Of a stretch of DNA of 64,000 bases, positions 57,447 to 64,000 are shown in pieces. Numbering within the stretch: the stretch's first letter is position 1; each line of letters opens with the position of its first letter. The stretch lies in the NCBI GenBank assembly GCA_004123355.1, contig SCHM01000002.1, positions 1,860,001 through 1,924,000 on the forward strand. The letters are read 5' to 3'. Below the pieces are notes generated by a model. That model was not told the DNA's origin, made no database searches, and saw nothing but the letters and a program-made list of their open reading frames with translations. The DNA is from Amphirosellinia nigrospora (lineage: Eukaryota > Ascomycota > Sordariomycetes > Xylariales > Xylariaceae). A program made the translations under genes and the position numbers.

Positions 57447-58079
57447 TTTCAGCCAAGTTGATGATACGGTGGCTTCAGCAATGGAACTTCTGAGGGATAG
57501 ACTATTAATAAGTCCAAATTGCTCACTTGTGTATGTATGTACGTGCATATATTACTTAAGTTAGTCGGCGGATACGATGATTCTGGAAAAGCAAGGATTT
57601 GCGCAGCAAGAAATCGCTCACATAGCTGACCTATTATGTACCATTTGACGAAGGCATCCTATACTATGTTTTGCATGCAACTCCTCAGCCGACCCCATCG
57701 CAGGCAGGGATCGCCAGATGTCTTGGCGCCCGGCACTGCGGTACCCACTTGGCTGAAGCCTATCACGTACCATGGCACGTACCGAAGGAGGAAGGTTGCA
57801 GCACCATTCCAGATGACGGTGCCGTCGGTGCCGTTAGCAAAGCCAATCACACCCACCTTTGGGTTGCACGTGTGCATACCGCCAGGAACCTTCAAGGTCC
57901 TTTCATGTGGATCATTACGCTTTATTGGTCGACCTGCATCAATACATAATACGTCCGTCTTGTATAAATTACGGCGAACGAACCTCGACAATGCGACTTG
58001 ACACCAGGAGTTTGCTTTCCAGGTGCTAAAATCACTAAATAACCCCATCCGAAGACTACGGTGTCACGTCCAGGAAACA
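57447..58079. other. Intergenic region with the promoter of the histidine phosphatase gene
   Basis: No convincing gene. A TATA-like TTGTATAAATTA lies at about 57959-57970, roughly 110 bases upstream of the ATG at 58080. A minus-strand frame at 57659-58048 is open but I recognise nothing in it. Confidence 0.4.
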
Positions 58080-58773
58080 ATGTATCTTTCTAGCGCTCTC
58101 CTCTTCGCTGGTTTCGCGGCCACTGTGGTGACGGCCGCCCAACCAACCGTGTATCTCATCAGACACGGCGAAAAACCTGACGACGGTAGCGTAGGCTTGA
58201 GCGCTGAGGGTGAGCAGCGCGCGCAGTGCCTGCGAACTGTATTTGGAGCTTCGTCTGGGTACGATATCGGGTACATCCTAGCACAAACGCCTAAAAGTGG
58301 TGATTTATTTATCCTTCGAACAAACCGCAATCGGCTGTGCAGCTGTGACAAAGAGGTGCATGGGCGCTGACTCAAGCTCGCTGCATTTAGATGGATCGCG
58401 AGAGAGGCCATACCTAACGGTTGAGCCGTTAGCTGAGGACCTGGGGCTCACGGTTGACACGTCGTGCGATCGAGATGACGAGCAGTGTGTGCAGGACCTC
58501 GTCGACGACTATGATGGCGACGGCAACATCCTTATTTGGTACGTATTCACTACTTGCGAGTCTAAGGCTCTCGATCTTGTTAGATTGAGTATGCATAAGC
58601 TAACCATGTGTAGCTGGGAACACGATGAATTAAATAACATAGCCGAACAACTCGGGGCCAAGAACGTTGATAACTACCCCGATGACTCTTATGACATAAT
58701 CTGGACCCAGCCATATGACTACAACAAGATTACGGACGTCACATCTGAGAACTGCCCGGGGTTAGATAACTAG
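58080..58773 (+). CDS. Secreted histidine phosphatase (phosphoglycerate-mutase-like) superfamily protein
   Basis: Intact three-exon gene (introns 58300-58390 and 58539-58613; second branch site GCTAAC). A signal peptide (MYLSSALLFAGFAATVVTAA) is followed at once by the catalytic strand-loop VYLIRHGEKPDD, whose RHG supplies the phosphorylated His. LSAEGEQRAQCLRTVFG is the usual next helix. After the first intron the sequence reads RPYLTVEPLAEDLGLTVDTS and then DGNILICWEHDELNNIAEQL, where the WEH segment provides the second active-site His. The end is PYDYNKITDVTSENCPGLDN. Small secreted members of this branch are common in moulds; substrate is unknown. It follows the NRPS-like gene on the same strand, but a functional link is not shown. 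Confidence 0.85.
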
Positions 58774-60623
58774 GTAGCTGTATATATGTATATATTTAGG
58801 ACATGCATTATAAAGGTGGTGACGCACCAAATACTCAGTTGGAGTTTGTCAATGAACATCATACTTGCATCATGAAACACTTCCTTTCAAGTTTGAAAAC
58901 GAGCCTCACTAAAGGTAGCCTGTTTGATACTTTTTTACTAAGGTATCATAGCAGCGGCGTCCTCGTTGGATTATCCTCAATGTACATTGCATTCAATGAG
59001 ACCCATGGCAAGGTAGCTTAGATGAGGAAAGTTTCCAATTGACATGTCAACAGTCTATATTTCAGGCGAGCAATAGAAAATGAACTGTTGCTGTGCGAGG
59101 AACCCTAAACCACCTTCGTGAGACTAATCCAATTGTTGAATTAGTCCGTGTTGTAGGGCGCTAGCCTAGGAGGTGATCTGGCTTCTACTCACCTACAAGC
59201 CAGGTTCATTCATTCAGATAATTAAGAAACTTATGATCAGAATGCAACGCTATACTTCTAAAAACAGAATTGAACTCCGAGATTTATATATAGCTATGTA
59301 CTAAAGTAAGGTGTATAGCTAGAGGCGGTATTTTTACCCCTAAACCCTCTACCCCTATTTCTCCACGCGTAATCCCTCGATATCTTAGTAGCTAGAAAGC
59401 TACTCTCATTATTTCACTATACAAGCCCTGTTTAGTCTATGTACCTTGTAATAAGATGATGCTGTGTTGATTTACGCTAGATAAGAATATTATCAGTGTG
59501 CCAAACCCAAGAAACACATTTATTTCATCATACCATGAAAAGGAGCGGACAAAATTGTAATATATATTTTGACATACCTACTTAAACACGGGTCTGCTAT
59601 ATGAACAGTGATATCCCAGGAACGTGAAAAGTGAACGGAAGCTCTGAAAACACCCGGGAAGTCGGTGGTAGTTGGCAAGACCTATCTCTACAGGTTGGAC
59701 CTTAATAGACACTGATTTCATGGCCTGACTAGGACGCTGCGAGATATAGGGTCTTAAATTCAAACTGGTCCACAACCGCTGACCTGTGAGTATCGAACTA
59801 CTAATCACAATAATACATAAGGGCCTGTGTAAGTCTAACGATTTTCCCTATCAATGTGACCAGCTCGGCCTAAAGAGCGAAGACATGCCTCTTTCCAGGA
59901 TATCATTATATAGGCTGCATATGAGATCTTGTTTATTACGAAAAAGAATTCGGTCATATTCGTAGCCTAGCCTCTCGTTAAATACCAATTATTCTGGGAG
60001 ATTTACTGTGATACCCATTAACACTGCATGTTGAACCTCACCAAACTTAGAAGCTGGGTTCCGGGTTAAAGCCTCATATATAGCAATCATTCTTTGCCAC
60101 TTGTCTACGTTGCTACAGTTACATCCATCGGCGGGTATAAACCGCATTGTGGCCCAAACTTGCATATTCAACATCCAACCCACCCGCGGTTGCCTGATTT
60201 TCTGAGACAGCTATACGGGGCGAAGCTCGGCAACTAGAAGCAAGGCTACTCGGATACAGAGCTTGTAGATCTCTGGCTCTGGCCGAAGAGAGAGGGGAAC
60301 CTATAGCTCACCGACGCCCTAGAAAATGATTTGCAATTTGGTTCTTCCTCCAGAGCCTTTGCTATCACCTATCATGAAACTGTTCATTCACTGGGACGCC
60401 ACAATGGGTGCCACAGACATGCAAGGCACACAAGGCCCTTGTGCCGCATCTTCATACGTTAGCTGCATTTTTGTTCAAACAAAAAGTGAATTCATTAGGT
60501 AGTGAGTATTCTAGCAGTAGCTACTGGTGCTGATCAATCTGGGGATACCTAATGTCCTAAGATTCGCGCTTGGGCTGCCCCAGCCGGGATTCAAACAACC
60601 TTGAATAGAGCGGAGATTATGAT
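58774..60623. other. AT-rich gene-poor region
   Basis: No supported gene over 1.85 kb. Open frames are short. A CCCCTAAACCC/ACCCCTA stretch near 59335-59357 resembles shortened telomere-type repeats but is isolated. Confidence 0.4.
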
Positions 60624-61022
60624 TTAGTCTATATTCGTAGCGCGGTCTGTCACGTAGATATTTTCATCTGTATTGAAAACTGATCTCTTGATAGCCATCG
60701 AAAGGGGCACCCCGACAGAAGCAATCTGTACTGCCGCTTCTCCTTCATTCCCCGGGACAATGATGGCCACACGCTTCGTCCACCTCTGGACCGGAACCTT
60801 CAATAGGTCCCCTAAAATCAATGTCAATACGCGAAATTCCTTGAAAATCTCAGGTAGTGCTTTATGTCAGGTTGACGATGGACTTACCGCTAGTCGTGAG
60901 ATTCTTAGTCTGATATGTTCTGGAAGCCTCGGTGTCCGTTTCGTAGAGTTTGATTTTGTTTCGCTGTTTCTTAACCTCGTCGATCGAAACTCTCGACGCG
61001 ATCTTAGACATAATGTCCATAG
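60624..61022 (-). CDS. Possible small hypothetical protein (two exons)
   Basis: Not a family I recognise. On the minus strand an ATG at 61022 opens MDIMSKIASRVSIDEVKKQR, and a stop lies just upstream in that frame. A GTAAGT donor near 60888 and a GATTTTAG acceptor near 60818 join it in frame to GDLLKVPVQRWTKRVAIIVP, GNEGEAAVQIASVGVPLSMA and a polar end stopping at 60624. The clean splice joint and the amphipathic, non-repetitive composition favour a real gene of about 105 residues; the short length and lack of homology in memory argue for caution. Confidence 0.35.
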
Positions 61023-62080
61023 TGTACAAAAGCTAAGCTCCGAGTTTTCAGATATGATTGTGCGATTAGCTCTATGGAGTTGGTTCGTGGTAGAAGGTCT
61101 TGAGTTGGTGTGGAACAAGAGTGTATTGATTGAAGAGAGATTCGGGGGCGCACTTCTTTTGTACCGGTCCCTCGGGCGTTATTAGGCACATGATAGGTCA
61201 CCTGTTGGCCCCTGAAAACCAATCGTCGGTAATTCTAGACCCATAGGCCTCCCTCCCTTGGGAAAAGACTGTTCGCATCCAGTACGTAAGCGTACTCCTG
61301 GTTGGCTCGGTAGCAATAACACAGCCTACAGCCGCCTTCGAGAGTCGTCACTTCCGAACCACCAGTCATGAAGTAACCCTGCCCCCAAGACAACAAGATA
61401 AGTAGTAAGAGGTTGCGAAGCAATTAAGGTATCGAAACTTCCAACTGCAAAGGATTGAGAGAATAGACTTTTATGGCCCCTTAACTCTGTAGAAGATTAT
61501 TATAATATTGAATACCCTTCCAAGTCCTCTAAAAGGAGCCTTTATTACAACTGCACCCTCGGGAGAGACAGGTAGTTTGTTACGTTTCCAACTCTAATTC
61601 TTGGATGTAAGGACACGAGCGTCTTCCTACTTGGGAACTCGTTGATCAAATAGGATGCAGTATATTGCCAAAAACTAAAAATCAAGGACTCCGTGACCAT
61701 GTCTCTATGTAATTAAAGGCAAAAAGTGTTTTTACACGGGCTTCAGCCTCCAGTGTTACCCCTGTATTCCCCTCGGCCTAATTAGCCACCAAAACCACTA
61801 CTTCAGTACATTTAGCAATTTGACTTTTCGCTCGGCGTAAGTTCAGCGACCTCGCACTATCTAGATTTAGCTACATTTCTCAACCAGTACAGTTTTAGCT
61901 AGCCATGAACTGTGTATTAGATCTAGCCACAGACGTATTGAGATATCTGTAGAGGCCATCCATGCCCCATTAAAACGGAGCAGCGGGTGGCTAACGGCCA
62001 AGACCTAACCGTTATGGCGCCGATCTGGGGTTTTAGCCAGCAAAGACGCCCGCGCCGGTGTTGCATAGACCGAGTTTGAA
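61023..62080. other. Intergenic region, no gene seen
   Basis: No supported gene; AT-rich to about 61740, then mixed composition. It holds the 3' region of the receptor-like gene on the other strand. Confidence 0.4.
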
Positions 62081-63056
62081 CTAGGGTTTTTTGTAGATTG
62101 GACCGAGCGTGGGAATACAGGCACCGATGAGGGCGACATAGATTTCTATGATGGCTAACGCAGAGAGTAGTGCGGATGTCGCTAATACTTGTTAGCAGCC
62201 GTAATCAATGTGTGTACGTTGGCTTTACTTACGTCCAGGTTCGGAAGTTACAGTTCCAGTACCATATAGCGAGACGATTATGAGCCGCACGAAGCTCGCG
62301 GTCGTCGCTCTGGTCACCACATTAGCAGACTTCATGTTCAAGTCCTAAGTCTTTTGGCACTTACATCCCGCCGAGCACGAAAATTAATATGACAGTGTAT
62401 CTCCTCCTTCTCGGCATCTGCAGTTTTGCTACTTCATACACGGGCAAAAAGACGGTCGCAGCATCGATGATGACATTAATCGCCCCGGCTGAAATAGCAT
62501 ATGCGACCGTGTCGATACACTGGCCATCAACAGCTGGTTCCCAGACCGATTCGAAGGGGAGGCAAGATGTGAAAAACAGAATCACCAGAGTTATATACCA
62601 GGCAGAACAGATGCCCCAAGAATATAGCAACTCAGTCTAGTCCTGGTTGGGAAGATGCGGTAATAAAAAACAACACAGCAATTCTGATGCCGAAGGCTGA
62701 AGTGCCGTATAGTATAGAGGAAGCAAGGCTAATCTAGAGTCTGGATTAGTTGGGGAAAACTAGAGTTGCCGGCTAATCATTACCTTTAGTAATTCTATCG
62801 CGATCTTGGGGTCAGCTTCAACAATCTGGGCTATGCTTGCCCCGAGGCCGTATGCGATGAAAGAAGCATAGAAAGAAGCAGTAAGTGCATGGCTGACGAT
62901 CATCGCAACTAGCGTTAACCAGTCATCGGTATGACAACCGCCTGAAATTTTCCTCGCCCAGAACCGCAGACCTACCGCGACACTAGTCATTACGGCCAAA
63001 AATGTCAGGGTGACAAAATAGCCCACTGATTGGGGCCAGATTTCGAGAGCACCCAT
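62081..63056 (-). CDS. Rhodopsin/PTH11-like fungal integral membrane protein, with frame breaks and a short C-terminus
   Basis: Minus-strand gene starting at ATG 63056 (MGALEIWPQSVGYFVTLTFL). Helices visible in order: VGYFVTLTFLAVMTSVAVGL, TDDWLTLVAMIVSHALTASF, the region after the first intron (IRIAVLFFITASS), WYITLVILFFTSCLPF, and, after the VWEPAVDGQCID loop typical of the fungal rhodopsin domain, AINVIIDAATVFLPVYEVAK, YTVILIFVLGG and SALLSALAIIEIYVALIGAC. The conserved RFWARKISGG and DDWL after helix 1, the W...C loop and VIIDAATVFLPV are family marks. A frame break near 62630 interrupts exon 2. The final exons read TASFVRLIIVSLYGTGTVTS and end IGACIPTLGPIYKKP at 62081, with no long cytosolic tail. 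Likely a surface sensor; the ligand is unknown. Confidence 0.7.
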
Positions 63057-64000
63057 CCTTGAGACTGTTGGAGAGATGTGAAGGAGCCTTGGCCGTTGTT
63101 GTTGCACCTTGCTAGGCACAACCACAAATGCCAACCATGAGGAAAGCCTGATATACATACAAGGCACGAACCACGTGACTACTAATGGAAGATGTGTAAT
63201 TAATGGTTTGCGCCACCAGTTTCAGAAGGATCAAACCAAATGGCTACTATGAGATTCGCCTTGTCGGCAGTATCACCACCCTCATGGCTCACTGGCACTG
63301 ATTCACCAGTACTGATAACGAGACTTATGTCTCTGTATATAGCTTGGAATAGCCCTCAGGTATTATGACACTCGCGCAGCAATATATGCTTTACGGTACC
63401 CTATGAATATCTCACACGAATTTTCCTGACGAGTGCTAATTTCTTGTTCGCCGGCTTGGTACCCAATCTAGAAGTATGTGCATAGGTATATGATGGGAGC
63501 AATATGAAACATCTGGCTAACCTCGCCGCAGACCTCTCAGCCTTCCTGTCTTTCGTGCCTTTAGGTAGGTATATTATTAATAGAACCGGGGCAATTAGTA
63601 TTTAATACTCGGCACATCCAAAGGGGCAAGGTGACTGGCCTGAGACGGCGCGCCAGAATTGTCTAAGATCGCCAAGCCCACGCGTGGCAGTGGCTTACTC
63701 CGCCCAATATTGGCTTTCTTTTTTAACATCCCCGACGTCAGCTTCCGCCTACCTTGTATCCGGAGAAGATTAATACTAATAACAGCGTTGGTATATAGCT
63801 TGTTACCTTTCCAACATATTCATACTGCCTTAACAATGCTGGGATTGAAGAATTATTTGTTACACGGCGCGGGCCGCCTGAAGTGCGACAGAGCGCCACA
63901 CCACGTGGGAATCTTACTAGTATAGACTATCGAAGTAGTTAGATATATCAGCGTGGTCCTATGAATAGCACTTGGCGCTCTATGAAACCGCCCAAAGCTA
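63057..64000. other. Right flank, no gene seen
   Basis: Upstream region of the receptor-like gene and the window edge. No frame here is convincing. Confidence 0.4.

Noticed and set aside
57659-58048. 129-codon open frame on the minus strand upstream of the histidine phosphatase
   Set aside because: No recognisable motif, and it overlaps the TATA region of the gene on the other strand; probably chance.
59335-59357. Telomere-like CCCCTAAACCC stretch
   Set aside because: Only about two degenerate units, isolated inside a gene-poor region; not enough for an interstitial telomere call.
60541-60600. tRNA-like GGGATTCAAAC word near 60580
   Set aside because: Read on the minus strand it resembles a T-arm, but no acceptor stem, A box or cloverleaf could be built around it.

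Overview
This window comes from a filamentous ascomycete (Pezizomycotina, most likely a sordariomycete). The coding genes carry many 50-150 nt spliceosomal introns with GT...CTAAC/CTGAC...AG signals, gene density is about one per 3 kb on both strands, and the families are typical of moulds: a fungal DOCK protein, TmpA, a 2EXR protein, an NRPS-like reductase, a PTH11/rhodopsin-type receptor and a fungal RNA-dependent RNA polymerase. There are no ribosomal RNAs, CRISPR arrays or operons. All calls were made by eye from translated sequence.

Layout. 1-3.4 kb is gene-poor. 3.4-9.5 kb is a DOCK-type Rho/Rac exchange factor. 9.5-12.6 kb is non-coding and holds a small fold-back transposon with terminal inverted repeats (11548-11801). 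12.6-14.1 kb is a membrane-anchored glycosyltransferase-like gene and 16.7-18.3 kb a TmpA-type transmembrane oxidoreductase. 18.9-20.7 kb has a small membrane protein and a 2EXR-domain gene. 21.7-23.6 kb is an amidase and 24.9-26.4 kb a seven-helix membrane protein. 26.4-29.4 kb is an AT-rich gap. 29.4-35.7 kb groups a maltose-type sugar permease, a Frag1/DRAM/Sfk1 membrane protein and a secreted six-hairpin glycosidase. 36.0-37.3 kb is an FAD/NAD(P)-binding oxidoreductase (minus strand). 38.1-40.9 kb is a large acidic tail-repeat membrane protein and 41.5-42.3 kb a P-loop NTPase. 43.2-48.8 kb encodes an RNA-dependent RNA polymerase joined to an SF1 (UPF1/DNA2-like) helicase. 49.9-50.9 kb is DRE2 (Fe-S assembly) and 51.8-52.6 kb ribosomal protein eL42 (minus). 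53.8-57.4 kb is an adenylation-carrier-reductase NRPS-like enzyme, 58.1-58.8 kb a secreted histidine phosphatase, and 62.1-63.1 kb a rhodopsin/PTH11-like receptor (minus).

The most striking biology is the RdRP-helicase fusion. RNA silencing in other fungi uses a separate RdRP and helicase that work together (Rdp1 with Hrr1 in fission yeast, SAD-1 with SAD-3 in Neurospora); here both activities appear to be encoded as one protein.

A second window-wide feature is that many coding regions are interrupted by single-base indels, nearly always loss of one base in a G, C, A or T run, while the splice sites and the protein sequence on both sides stay good. DOCK, the RdRP-helicase, the sugar permease, the seven-helix protein and the amidase are hit repeatedly. 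The glycosidase, DRE2, eL42, the Sfk1-like gene, the histidine phosphatase and the P-loop NTPase have none. This is either consensus error in the assembly or recent decay of a subset of genes; I annotate these loci as CDS and mark where they break.
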